Assembly (NCBI RefSeq): GCF_029867415.1
Contig: NW_026705926.1
Span: 62,001-126,000 of the forward strand
Direction of reading: 5' to 3'
Length of the DNA stretch: 64,000 nt
DNA from: Vicia villosa
Lineage: Eukaryota > Streptophyta > Magnoliopsida > Fabales > Fabaceae
Shown: positions 48,925-60,200 of the stretch, piece by piece
How positions within the stretch are numbered: position 1 is the stretch's first letter
Layout of the letters: each line of letters opens with the position of its first letter
Program-made: the position numbers and the translations under genes
Notes under the pieces: generated by a model
Told to the model about the DNA's origin: nothing
Seen by the model: only the letters and a program-made list of their open reading frames with translations
Database searches by the model: none

Positions 48925-50406
48925 TAAAGGGTAATGGACCGTCGAGCCATGCGACATTAAAGGAAGCGCTCAGTGGGAGGCAACCCACGGTTTTAATAAT
49001 TAATTTCTCTGTTTGTTTATTTTATTTTCAGGAAATAAAAGAGGGCATCTCTAGTGAAAGCTAGGAAGTGATCATTGGAGTGCAATACCCTCTATAAGTA
49101 ACCTCTCCAAGGCTTGTTCTAAAACATTGAGGACAATGTTTAGCTCAAGTGTGGGAGGGGTTCTTTTCATTCGCTTTTAGTTGTTTTCCATTTTTGTTTT
49201 TGTTTGTGTGTTGTGTTGACATTGTGTTGTAGATTGATTTATGGATGCCGAATGAATGATGAATGGTAGTTAGTGGATGAAAGGTGCAACCTGAACCTAT
49301 TTCCCCGAGGCACCCTGGAAGTTGATGCAGCCGAAAGAAAAGTAACTGTTGGACGCAACATGGTGATACTTGACAAAGAAGATTGTATGGTGTACCTGCA
49401 CCAGAAAGAAGCCACATGACACGAGGAGTGCTTTGGAACCTGTAATCTTACCCAACACAGTGAGGTTATAAAAAGCCAAACACAACAGATGATCATCATG
49501 AGAGTTCATTCATGTATGACTTTATCATTCTGATTTTGCGTATGTTCTATTGACATAGCATAATATGAGGACACACACTGAGGCATTTGTTTGTTTTACC
49601 ACCTGAGCCTTTCTAGCCATCCTAAATTATATGTTTATCCGTTGTTACCCCAGTTGAGCCATATCCTTTTGTTTGTTATAACCATATTTGTTAACCCGTA
49701 GCCAAACACTTCCAACCCTTGCTCGGCATAAATGTTGTGGTTTTCAGAGTTGTGCTAAAATCTAAGTTTGAGGTAGTAATCATCAAAGAAGAGGGCAAGT
49801 GTAAAAATAAAAAAAAATGAAAATAAATTTTTTGAGACATATGAATGTATCTCCCGAAAAAAAAAGAGAAAAACTCGCCCGAATGAAAGACTCAGTTACA
49901 TTAAGCACTCACAGAAGAATTGAGTGAAGCAGAAGAGTCTAAGTCGAATAAACCCCCAGTGTAACAAGCTGAGCACAAAAACGAGGAACACAACATGAAG
50001 GTCAAGCACAAAACTTATTGTTTATTTATTTCCTTTTTTATCCCACCGTACCTAAGCCCCGTTACAACCCGAAAAAGACCTCAAAAAGTGTGTGAACTTT
50101 GTTTATGTAGCGAAGGTAGAATTTATTCAAAATTAAGAGTTGATATTGCATACATTTATTTCGTGAGTGCAAAACACTTTAACCCTGAGAGATTTGGTGA
50201 GAAGTGTGAAAAAGCTTGCAAGTAAAAAGGTACTTTGATGTGGGAGTGTGGTAGAAAGTTCGGTTTGGTGAGCCAGAGGTTCTATCAGAAAGGTAGATGC
50301 AAGTTGCGAATAACATCGACAGTGTTGTTGAAAGAAAAATCCAGAGTGACCCCTGTTTGGTCTCTTACATCACTTGAGGACAAGCAATGAGATAAGTTTA
50401 GGGTTG
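48925..50406 (+). other. TE-7 non-coding region after protease
   Basis: It begins with GGAAGCGCTCAGTGGGAGGC, a segment I associate with the spacer after gag-pro in Athila/Calypso-like elements. No RT, RNase H or integrase motif was seen on either strand. It ends GAGGACAAGCAATGAGATAA then TTTAGGGTTG at the LTR, a weak polypurine tract. The short ORFs here are not convincing. Confidence 0.6.
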
Positions 50407-51826
50407 TGATCGGTCACCATTTCAACCTAATTTCCGTCATGTATTCGGTCTAAATTTGTCGATTCAGTAACACTTTGATCAGAGTTTTATTGTTTTTGTT
50501 TAAGTATCTCATGTTTGATTGCTTTTATGTTTACTTTGCATTATGTTTTAATTTAAGTTATTTAGATTCTTTTGATGTCGTTTGGTTGGTTTTGTACATG
50601 TCTCAGTTTTGGGTGAAGAGTCTAAAGTGTCAATGCAACAATGGAAGAATATGAGAAAGGTTTGAAGATGAAGTAATGAAATACTTGAGTCAAGCACGGC
50701 CCGTGCTTCCAAGCACGGCCCGTGTCAGATGAATGTCACTTCTCCATACAAAATCCAAGGGGACAACACATTCGGCCGTGTGGCTGAGCATGGCCCGTGT
50801 CAGGACTGCTGGGAGCAAAAATAAAAAAAGAATAAAAGAGCAACACAGCCAGTGCTGCTGAGCACGGCCAGTGTTGCTGAGAGCGTGAAAACTTCCAGTT
50901 TTAGGGCTTTTTCATTAAATCTTCACTTTGGGGGCACTTTAGACATTCCACTTGGCTGAGATTTGTACCTAGACTATTTAGTTGAGTTTTAGAGAATTAT
51001 TTTGGGACTTTTTGCATCATACGATAGAAAATCACAGAGGAGAGAAGATAGCTTCATCAAGAGTTTTGGAGACAGAGAGATTCAAGGGTTTCCACCATTG
51101 AAGATCAAAGTCACCATTATTTTTGAGTAATGTCTACATTCTTTATTATGTCTTTCTTGAATATTATGAGAGGCTAAAACCCCCAATGCTAGGGGGTGGT
51201 CCTGATTTGGTTTATGTAATAATTCTGAATTCTTGATTTCATCAATACATTGGTTTATGTTATTCAGTTAAATTCTGCAATGTTCTTAATTTTTTCTTTA
51301 TCGGTCAAATAAGGATTAATCTACGGCTAACAATACAGGACTGTAGTTATTACGGTTTGTGCATAATTTGATTATAGTAGATATCACATAGGACTAGGGA
51401 TACCCTATAATTACCACATAATCTTGATTATATAAAATCTTGGTTTCAATTTAGGTTCCTAAGGACTTAGGATTTAGGTTGGAAGACCAAAGGTTTTCTC
51501 ACTAAGGGCTTAGGAGGAAACACCCTAAGGATGTGGTAACTGAATGTTATGAACTTGTTGAAGAGATCTTAATTCTGAGTGTTACATGCCAAATCAACAA
51601 TTCACCCTAGCATCTCGTATATTTGATAACAAAAATCAATTTATTTTCTCATTAATTTTTCTTTGCAAGGATTTAATCCACCAAAACCAAAACATTAGTT
51701 TTTGTTCAATTGAATTATACTTTAAGAATCTGTATTTCCTACGCAGTTCTTGAGATCGACATTCGGGGAATTTCCCCTATTATTACTACAGAGGCAAAAA
51801 TAGTATACTTGCTATTTTTCCGATCA
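50407..51826 (+). repeat. TE-7 3' LTR
   Basis: 1420 bp, roughly 98% identical to the 5' LTR by eye plus one ~19-bp length difference near 50860. Confidence 0.9.
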
Positions 51827-51888
51827 GATTATGTGCAAAATTGTGTCATCAAAATATATAATTTTGTCATCATTAAAAAGAGGGAGAT

Positions 51889-53136
51889 TGTTTGAACAAG
51901 ATTTGGTACTACAATACGTCTCTGAGTTTTGATGATAACAATATGTATGAACAATTTTGTTATTGTTATGCTAATGTTTGTTATTGTTGAGTATTTAACA
52001 AACATGTTTGATTCTGATGAGAAGGCGTGGCCAAAACATCAGAAACCATCAAGTTATGTTTCCATGCTACAAAGTTCTGATGAACAGTAGCAACTTCAGA
52101 AGCAGAAGCATCTGAAGTCACCACTCTAATAGACGTTATGAAGAAACTAGTTATGAAGACCAAGTGCTGAAAGACTCTGAAGACTTAAAGCTCTGAAGAC
52201 TCTGAAGACTCAAGTTTCTGAAGACAAAAGGATTCTGAAGACCAAGTGCTGAAGACGCGGTTCTGAAGACTCTGAAGACTTGAAGCTCTGAAGAATTCAA
52301 TGTTCATTATTTTTCTTCCAACTCATGCTGAGAGCCTCTGAAGTTCAAGAAGAAAAAGTTAACTTTACACTATAGTACAGAAGTATAAGGTACAAACGAA
52401 TGTTTTGCTCCATTCCAAGAAAAAGGACGGACGTTGCGTACTATCTTGTCTACCACTACAAGCAAGCTGCCAACTTTCTACAAAATGCAAAATTTGCCCT
52501 CCAACGGTTATATTTCTCTATTGGCTATAAAAGGGCTTGAAGACTCAAAGAAGAAGCTAAGGAACTTCAACGAAAAACACTCACTCTGTATAGATTGTTA
52601 ATAGCTTCATTTTTCCTTTAGTCTTAGCTTTGAAAAAGAGAGTTTACATTCTGCTTGTGTAGAAGCACTTATATTGTAAACAAACTTGTGATCAAAGGTT
52701 GTTTGATCGTTCCTTGAGAGACCGAGTGAAGGTCAGTTGTCTCAAGAAGTCTAGGGCTAAAGTCTTAGAGATTGATAGTCACAGGGGTACCTGTGCAGGT
52801 GTTAGTCACAGGAGTTGCATGTGCAAGTTGTTAGTCACAGGGTTGTCTGTGCAACGTTAGTCACTGGTAGTTGACCCGTGCGATTGTAATTGGTTTGGTT
52901 ATAGTGGATTAATTCCTCGCTTGAGAGAGGAAAAATCACCTCGGAAAGGTGGACTGCATTAGCTTGGGAGTGCTCAAGTGAACCAGTATAAAAATACCGA
53001 GTTCTTTCCTTCTTGCATCCTTTTGTTATTATAGTAAAGAACTTGTAGTTTCAAGAAAGGGGACTGTTTTTATAAAAAGATTTGTGTTTTAAAAACCCTA
53101 TTTAAACCCCCATTTCTAGTGTTTTTCACATCTTGA
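51889..53136 (+). repeat. TE-6 3' LTR
   Basis: About 1248 bp, from TGTTTGAACA to TCTTGA. It aligns throughout with 33569-34833, with several percent divergence and small indels in the CTGAAGAC repeats. Confidence 0.85.
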
Positions 53137-53921
53137 AAGATTATTTATTGAACCTTTGGATGAATACCCGGAGGGACCCGTCTTTCTCTTGCATGATGGC
53201 TTCCTGCGACACTTTTGGCTTGAGGTGACATCGAGAAGTTGTGAAGTGGTAGGAGAAGGTCCTCCCCAATTGCCTCCAGGACGTGATAGATCCGTCGAGG
53301 AGAATTTTATACCAGGCCATGGCCACTTTCCTCGGAGTGGTGGGGAATAACATTCATTTTATCGCGTCCCTGACGCCATAATAGTCGAGGAGATCATCGA
53401 TATTCTCTATGTTCTCGTCAGGGTCAGTAGCGCCGTCGTATGTGTCCAAATGGGGAGGTTTCTCCAGTCCCTTGGGTAGCCGAGTGGCCAATATCTCTGA
53501 GGATAGAGGACCTCGCGGCTCGTCCTCGTTTGTGGAATTAGGAGAACGAGCGGGGGGATCCTTGACGTTTGTGGTCTCGACGGGGAGACATGCTTCTTGA
53601 TCGGTCTCTGGGAGGAGTTCGACGAGTTTCAGCCTGGGGATTCTCCTTACTCTTCTTGGATGTGGGGGAAAGCTTATTTTGTCGAGGAGAATTGCGATTA
53701 CGTTTCTTGGCTAAAGGGATATATGGTTCTCCTCAATTCGAACGGTGCTCTCGTGGTCGAGGAGAAGGACTTCTGGAACGTCTTTGGTGTCTTTATGAGG
53801 GAGATATTGACAAACGCGTTTCTTCCAAGGCCCAAATCCTCTCATTTTGATGGAGGATTAGAGAGATGGTCTTGTTGATGGCTTCTAACAAGACGGTCGG
53901 AAGGGGGTCGACGTTGGCCAT
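53137..53921 (-). pseudogene. TE-1 fragment 1: Gypsy gag N-terminal half
   Basis: The minus-strand ATG at 53919-53921 opens MANVDPLPTVLLEAINKTIS. Further on it reads PHLDTYDGATDPDENIENI, then FPTTPRKVAMAWYKILLDGS and FTTSRCHLKPKVS with FIQRFNK, the retrotransposon gag core (Pfam Retrotrans_gag type). A premature TAA follows RFNK at the TE-6 junction, and the N-terminal third needs frame changes. The gag C-terminus continues at 33568 on the other side of TE-6. The plus-strand ORFs at 53409-53878 are shadows of this gene. Confidence 0.8.
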
Positions 53922-54428
53922 TGTGTTACCTGGCCTTCTCGAATAGAGGGTTTATATAATGCCTGCAACGCTTGGCCATTGGTCCATGTTTTGGGTCGGA
54001 TCGAGGATTTAGGCCCGAAACACGTGACTGTCAGGATTCTAGGAGTAAACTTAGAAATCCTGGGAGACTGCCCAAAACTAGCCGTTGGTCGGGCAAAGGG
54101 ATGCTCCTGATTGATAGGGTTGCTTAATGAGCAAGGGTTGTTCCGCTCCTCGTCGAGTCGTCGGGGAGCAGGTTGCCTATTTTGTTGCTGGCGCAGAGGC
54201 TGATTTGGTCGAGTGCAGCGAAGGTGAGATGTCCTCGACACGAGGGGAGCGAGTCCGACAGTGGGCAAGGGAGATGGCGTTCCTACTGCCCTTAGGTGAT
54301 TGGGCCAAGACTATTTGGCCGTCCTGGGAGCAGGAGAAGATTGGGCCATGCCTAGCTATTGGGCCAGTCTAGAACAACTCAAAACCATTTTTGTATGGTA
54401 CTTGTACAGGTGGTTGCTCTATCGTGAT
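53922..54428. other. Junction between TE-1 leader and LINE fragment
   Basis: GC-richer sequence upstream of TE-1 gag. No LTR end, primer site or protein similarity that I can defend. A 127-codon minus-strand ORF (53885-54268) overlaps the gag start in another frame and is probably chance. TE-1's 5' LTR was not recognised. Confidence 0.4.
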
Positions 54429-56505
54429 TCATCTATCATTGTCCCTCTTATTTCTGCTAACCTTGGTCCAGTTGTCATCTCTCTCCTCCTCTATTGTAGT
54501 CTTGGTCAAGTTTGAGAGAATGCTTATCTCCCGCTGCATATCTAGTTGAGTATGTTTGGGTTTCCACTTCTTGATAATTTTCTTTTGTGGAATTTTTCGT
54601 GCATTGATGGCCTGCTTTTTGGCATTTCTCACATAACATTCGTTTCCACTCATGTTCCACTAATTACTTTATGCGCCTCCCTTCTTTGTCCTTGATTATG
54701 ATCTCTTTAGCTAGTTCTTGAGTGATATCCACCTCTACAAGGATTCTGAAATAGAAAAACACTTAGAAGGGGGGGGGGGTTTGAATAAGTGTGACTTTAA
54801 AAACTCTTAAGATAAAAACAATGAACACAATATTTTTATTCTGGTTTGTTGTTAACGAAACTACTCCAGACCACCCCCTTAGAGTGATTTACCTCAACTG
54901 AGGATTTAATCCACTAATCAATCTTGATTACAATGGTTGTCCACTTAGAAACACTCTAAGTCTTCTAGAGTATACTCATCACACCTTGATCACTCTAGGA
55001 AATCAACACTTAGAAACTTCTAAGTCTTCTAGAGTCTACTGATCTCACTGATCACTCTAGGAACCTTTTACAAATCAATGTAAAATAAATGTTTACAAGA
55101 GTATTCAAATGCTTCTTAGAAAGTTATAATCACAACTGTGATATTTCTCTTAAGTTCTAAGCTTAACACTCACTAAATATTACAAAGAATGTGAAGTTGA
55201 AGATGAAGCTCGTATGTTTTGATTTCAGCAGCGTTTTGGTATTCTTGCAAGAGTTATTCGTAATTGCTTCTGATCAGAACTTCATATTTATAGGCATTTT
55301 GAGAAGATGATCGTTGAATTGCATTTAATGCATTGCGTGACTGGACAACTTTGCATTTAATGTTTTCACTATTTTGTCAACTACCTCGAGCCATGCTTTT
55401 CTCTACTTTTACTGACTTTGCCTTTTGTAGCTTCTAACGTTCCTTTCGTCAGTCAGAGATTAGACTTCATAGCCTGTCATCTAGTACTAACTTCTGATCT
55501 CAGATTTTGTGAAAATAACGTTTGAATAATCAGAACCAGAGTTATAGCTTGGTGCAGAGCATCTTCTTGTCTTCTGACTTTGAAGTGCTTTAGTGTGATA
55601 CCATAAGAACTTCAGTGCTTCGGCTTCTGATCTCAAGTTCTTCTGATGCTTCATAGACCATGTTCTGATTCTGCTTGACCGTCTTCTGATGTCTTGCGAG
55701 AGCATGTTCTAATGTTGCAATCCTGAACCTTCTGAGTCAGTGCTTCTTAGCGCTGAATTGTGCATACTCCTTATATATTTCCTGAAATGGAAAATGCATT
55801 GGATTAGAGTACCACATTGTCTTATACAAAATTCATATACATTGTTATCATCAAAACAAGAATATTGATCAGAACAAATCTTGTTCTAACAGATTCTTGC
55901 ATATAATGCCCTTAATTTGTTCGATGCGCATTCATTAGTAACCAACAATTTTCCTAAGGCACTCCCTATAAATGCAGAGGTAGATAGGGTAATTTTACCC
56001 AGATAGATTGTGTTCTTAGCATGTTTCTCTTCAAGCAGAAATCCAGCTTCCATTGTCTTATTAACATTGCAATGTTATGGATAATGCATAGCCCTTTCAT
56101 TAGCACTGCATATTTGTCTTTAAATGATTGAAATTTCAAAATGAATTAGCCTCATAATTGTAACACATGTCCATTAATTGCACACAATTCCAATATTTGA
56201 TCATATATTATTTGACAACATTCATACTTAAATCTCCTCCTAACACATACATAATTAAACCAAAATTTTACATCCGATTCGATATTAACTTCTTTAATTT
56301 CAATTTCAATTTCTCCATCCATGATCTCAGGTGCAACAAATTCAATAATCGTCCCATTAGACAAGTTTCGATTACCACTTATTACATTATCCCATAGCTT
56401 ATTTGATTTTTCCTCTTGAAGTGTAGTGTTGTCGTTTTTTATCTCTGTTTGTAGTTCAGGCGATGGGGTTTTTGGTTTCTCTTCAGCTACTTCATTCTTC
56501 TCCAA
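54429..56505 (-). pseudogene. LINE ORF1 fragment (DUF4283 + CCHC), split by a solo LTR
   Basis: Minus-strand reading gives KLWDNVISGNRNLSNG with IIEFVAPEIMDGE (56152-56505), which fits the DUF4283 domain of plant LINE ORF1 proteins. Degraded WVKLPYLPLHL follows, then LRALYARI just before the solo LTR. On the other side come LVEVDITQELAKEIII, a zinc knuckle RMLCEKCQKAGHQC (about 54610-54660) and NWTKVSRNKRD. The order and spacing match ORF1 throughout, with frameshifts and stops. ORF2 (endonuclease-RT) is missing, so the copy is cut off on its 3' side near 54400. Family recognition is from memory. Confidence 0.75.
54747..55891 (-). mobile_element. Solo LTR of a TE-5-like Copia
   Basis: 1145 bp on the minus strand, starting TGTTAGAACAAGATTTGTTCT and ending CTAAGTGTTTTTCTATTTCA, clearly related to the TE-5 LTR but with many differences. 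It is flanked by a perfect TSD GATTC (54742-54746 and 55892-55896) within the LINE fragment. It keeps the TATA box (55285-55292) and the C-tract (a G-run on the plus strand at 54769-54779). Confidence 0.92.
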
Positions 56506-56531
56506 ATTGTTCGCTTTTTTATAGTTTCTTG

Positions 56532-56599
56532 CTTCTTCTTCTTCTTCTTCTTCTTCTTCTTCTTCTTCTTCTTCTTCTTCTTCTTCTTCTTCTTCTTCT
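56532..56599. repeat. (CTT)n microsatellite
   Basis: About 22 CTT units between the LINE fragment and BRCA1. On the minus strand it gives a false poly-Arg reading frame. Confidence 0.92.
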
Positions 56600-56710
56600 A
56601 TATAAGTAGTATTTTCTAGTCAATTTGGTATAGATCTCCAACGGTTTAGAGACACCTTCTACCTCGACCGCGCCGCCCGCCCCGTTTTCATCCCAGTTCT
56701 CTTGTTTTTT

Positions 56711-57103
56711 CAAATTACGTTTTTAATGTTAATTTTCTTTGACTCAATTTATATTTTAATATTAATCTATAAATAAATAATTTTAAATCTTAGTATGAAG
56801 CATACCGTGTAATCTTCCCAAAATTTGAAACTGTCCCCACCTTAATTGATTAGAACATACAAATTAAAAAATAATAATTTTTGAATAATTTATTTGATTT
56901 AAAAAAACAAATATATAAAAAATAATAATTTTGAAAAAAATGAACTTTCTATACAATTTAAAAATAATTTAATTAGCACATCAAAAACTACATTTTTGTA
57001 TAATTTTTTTGACTCAATTATATTGTAATATTAAATATTAATCCATAAATAAATTTTAAAACCATTATGAAGCGTACTCTGTAATCTTCCCAAAATTTGA
57101 ACC
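56711..57103. repeat. Diverged direct duplication upstream of BRCA1
   Basis: 56711-56832 and 56984-57103 are about 120-bp copies roughly 270 bp apart. They share TTTGACTCAATT, TAATATTAAT, ATAAATAAAT, TATGAAGC and GTAATCTTCCCAAAATTTGAA. The second copy ends about 160 bp before the BRCA1 ATG, so the duplication lies in the proximal promoter. Confidence 0.75.
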
Positions 57104-57119
57104 GCCAAAGACGAATTGA

Positions 57120-57128
57120 GTTGGCGCG
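57120..57128 (+). promoter_or_regulatory. Possible E2F-like site of BRCA1
   Basis: GTTGGCGCG about 140 bp upstream of the ATG. It is one base off the plant E2F consensus WTTSSCSS (the first base is G). Plant BRCA1 is a replication/DNA-damage gene, so E2F control is plausible but not shown. Weak evidence. Confidence 0.3.
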
Positions 57129-57264
57129 TGAGATACATAGAGCGCGGTTTTCAAATTCAAATCCAATTTCAAAAACTAAATAAAACCCTTCTTCTATCAC
57201 CGGGCCTCCGTGATAGAAACCCTAGTCGAGTTCCACTGTGAATTTTCGGTTACCGACATCGAAA

Positions 57265-60200
57265 ATGGGCGATCTTGAAAGAATGGGCAGAGAACTCAAA
57301 TGTCCAATCTGGTACGAATTCAATTGAATTATTTATCCCTCTTTTATTTCTCTCTATTCCTATTCGATTTCTTCACGGTCTTTCTTGATTTCTTCATGCA
57401 GTTGGAGTTTACTACACGATGCTGCTTCCCTCACCTGCAATCATCTTTTCTGCAAGTACGTAATTCATTCAATAATCAATTCATTATCCTATTCATTCAT
57501 TTCTTTTATCATATGTTTTTGCATTTTCAGCTCTTGTATTTTTAAGTCCATGAAATCTGCATCCGCTTGTCCTGTATGCAAAATACCTTTCACTCGTCGA
57601 GGTATGTAGATCTCCTCGATCATCAGATCAACACATTTACTTTATTCATTAACCCTAATTTGAATATGCATTTGCATAAATGCACAAACCCTAATTAATT
57701 AATTAATTGATTTCAGAGGTTCGCCCTGCTCCTCACATCGACAATTTAGTTGCGATCTACAAAAACATGGAAGCTGCATCTGGAACTAATTTATTCCTCA
57801 CTCAAAATCCATCTGATACCAAATCACCAGGTTATTATGCCTTTCATTTTATTGCAATCTTTCAAACTTGATCATGTAATTATTTAATTGTTTGTTTGTT
57901 TATTTATTTGTTCATTGATATGGATTGTTATACTAAAAACACATTCTCTAACACACTATTCTCAACATGCATTCTAATTCTTGAAAATTCAAGTGTGAAT
58001 GTAGATCCTTTATAATTTAGTGGGACCGGTGTGAATTTTAACCAATTAAACAGTGATTGCACTTAAAATATCCCTACAGAGTGTCTTTTGTTAATTAGTG
58101 GCACACTGTTTTTTTCTTTACTTGTATTGGCATATTAAGTTTTGAACGTCTCTCTTTCAAATGTACTAACTCTTTCATGCTATAGAGGAGGAAAAACAAA
58201 GGGAAGGTAATGCTGAGTCTGGTGAAAAAGGAACAAGTCGAACTCAAAAAAATCACATTGAGGAGGAAAAGACCCCAGTGAGAAACAAGTCTAGGAAGAA
58301 GCTAAAGCCTGGAAAGAAAAGTCCGGCTGCTAGCCGCGCAAAACCTTCTTTTCCTGCTAAGAAAAGAGTTCAAGTGCCACAAGATATTCTCTCAGAAACC
58401 CCACTTAGGGATTTAAAGTCAGGAGGCTCTCTTAGTAGAATTAACAAAGAAGGAACACAAAAGGCTTTCACCAAGGGAAATGCAATGGAAATTCGGAGTG
58501 AAAAAGGTGATTGTGTGAAAGAACCATTCTTTTGGTTAAGAGAGGTGCAAGAAGGTGAAATATTAAGTGGGCCCACTGATGAGGATCAAATTATTGAGGG
58601 TTCAACGCCGGTTCCTCCTTCATTTAGTGATCTTAAAGATGCTGATGATGAAAGCCCTACAAAACAAGCTCCATCAGTAAGTACATGCTTCATAACAAAA
58701 CATTTAGCTATCAAACCTTATGAGAAAAGCCTTTTGACATTTAGCTTTCATTATAATGTTTTTAATTTTAGTTTTATTTTTGGGCTTAAATTGAATATTA
58801 TTATTGAGAAAAACAAAACTTGTTGAAGTCATTAATATTTTTTGTTGTGATTGTTCTGCAGGATGAGGTGCAAAACAAACCATCTGTTAATTTATTTGAT
58901 AGTGAGATGTTTGAATGGACACAAAAGCCATGCTCCCCTGAATTATTTTCAACTCCGACCAAAATGCAGGTATTGAGAATTGTATCTGCAGTTTTTTCAT
59001 ACATGTTTTAGTTTGTTGCTCATAACCTAGTCATTGAAGTTTAATTAAGTTGTATGTTAACTGCAGGTTGAGGATGCTGTTGATATTGATGAAATTGATG
59101 AGGAAATAGTGGCAGCAACTCAAGAGCATCAGTCAAGTGCTGATGCTTACAGTACACAATTTGCAAATCCAAATGGTAATCAATTGGCTAATACATTACC
59201 ACCAGGTTCCTCTCAGATTAAAAGTTCTGATGATCTAAATGGAAAAAAGAAGTCTACAAAGAGAAGCAGGAAGGCTAGAGAAAAATATAGGCAGGACCAT
59301 ATTAGAGAACTAAATTGCCAAAGTGATGTTATGAATATGGATTCAAATATAACATCAAAAGCCATTGAGGAGCAATCATTGGACCATAAAAGCAAAGCTT
59401 TGAACCTGAAAAAGTCTAGTGGAAGGGCCAAAAGGGTGTGTTTTGTTACTAGTGCAGACTCAACATCTCAAAATGCTTGCACAGTCTCTAATATATTAGG
59501 AGTTCAAAACAATAATGAAAGAAAGATGGCTAAGAATTCATATGCTTCATCATCTAAACAAGATAATGAGATGCTATGTCCTAAGAAGATTGCTGGAAAA
59601 AGTCAGGTGAAAAGATCTGGAAAACAAAGGCTAGATGTTGTGTGTGACCCACCTGAAGATTTAACTTCAATGCAAAACCAATGCAAAGAGCTTGCTGGAT
59701 CTGCTTCATCTAGTTTAAGTCCACAGACGGATAATAATAACACCACCAATACTAGGAAAAGAAAAAACAGTTTGTCCAAAAAGTCTATGCCCTGCAGTAC
59801 TGAAAGGAAGAGTACTAAAAAGTCAAAGCCTTCCCCTGAACTTATCTCTAGGGCTAAAGATGATAAAGAAATTAAGCCAGATGATAGCATTAAGGAAGTT
59901 ACTGATGTCAGCGTACTGAAGGATTCTTTGAAAGAGAAACAATGTCATTCGACAGATCAACCAGTTTTAAGAAAATGTGTCAGCCATGCCAAAGGGTATC
60001 AGTGTGCTTTCTGTCTCTCGTCAGAAGAATCAGAGGTAAAATAGTCTGCTTGTTAATCTTGTGTTCATTATAAATCAACTGAAACTTACATTATGCTATT
60101 CCAAATACAGGCTTCTGGTGCAATTGTGCACTATTTTGATGGCAAGCCCGTCACTGCTGATTATGAAGGAGGATCTAAAGTCATACATTGTCACAGGAAT

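Larger units (their letters stand above)
40265..51826 (+). mobile_element. TE-7: Athila-like Gypsy element with gag and protease only
   Basis: Perfect TSD GATTA (40260-40264 and 51827-51831). LTRs 40265-41665 and 50407-51826 both run TGATCGGTCACC...TTTTCCGATCA. The primer site TGGCGTCGTTGCCGGGGA is the tRNA-Asp type of Athila/Calypso elements. Without solo LTR III the interior is about 4.1 kb and encodes gag plus protease. RT, RNase H and integrase are absent, with no sign of them in 48925-50406. This matches the class of gag-only LTR elements (TR-GAG) described in plants, here with protease added. Confidence 0.88.
33569..53136 (+). mobile_element. TE-6: older SIRE-type Copia with most of pol lost, carrying TE-7
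   Basis: LTRs are 33569-34833 and 51889-53136 and share the TE-5 lineage start (TGTTAGAACAAGATTTGGTTCT) and primer site, but the two copies have several percent differences. It inserted into TE-1 gag, which resumes on both sides. The flanking 5-mers CAAAT (33564-33568) and AAGAT (53137-53141) match only partly and the right terminus reads TTGA rather than TTCA. The interior has a stop-riddled gag, a scrap of RT and a long third ORF. A polypurine tract AAAAAGAGGGAGAT sits at 51875-51888. Confidence 0.85.

Noticed and set aside
53409..53878. Plus-strand ORFs with balanced composition
   Set aside because: They lie antisense to TE-1 gag, whose minus-strand reading shows the retrotransposon gag core.
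56519..56713. Minus-strand ORF with a run of over 20 arginines
   Set aside because: The arginines come from the (CTT)n microsatellite read on the minus strand, and the frame does not join the LINE ORF1 frame.
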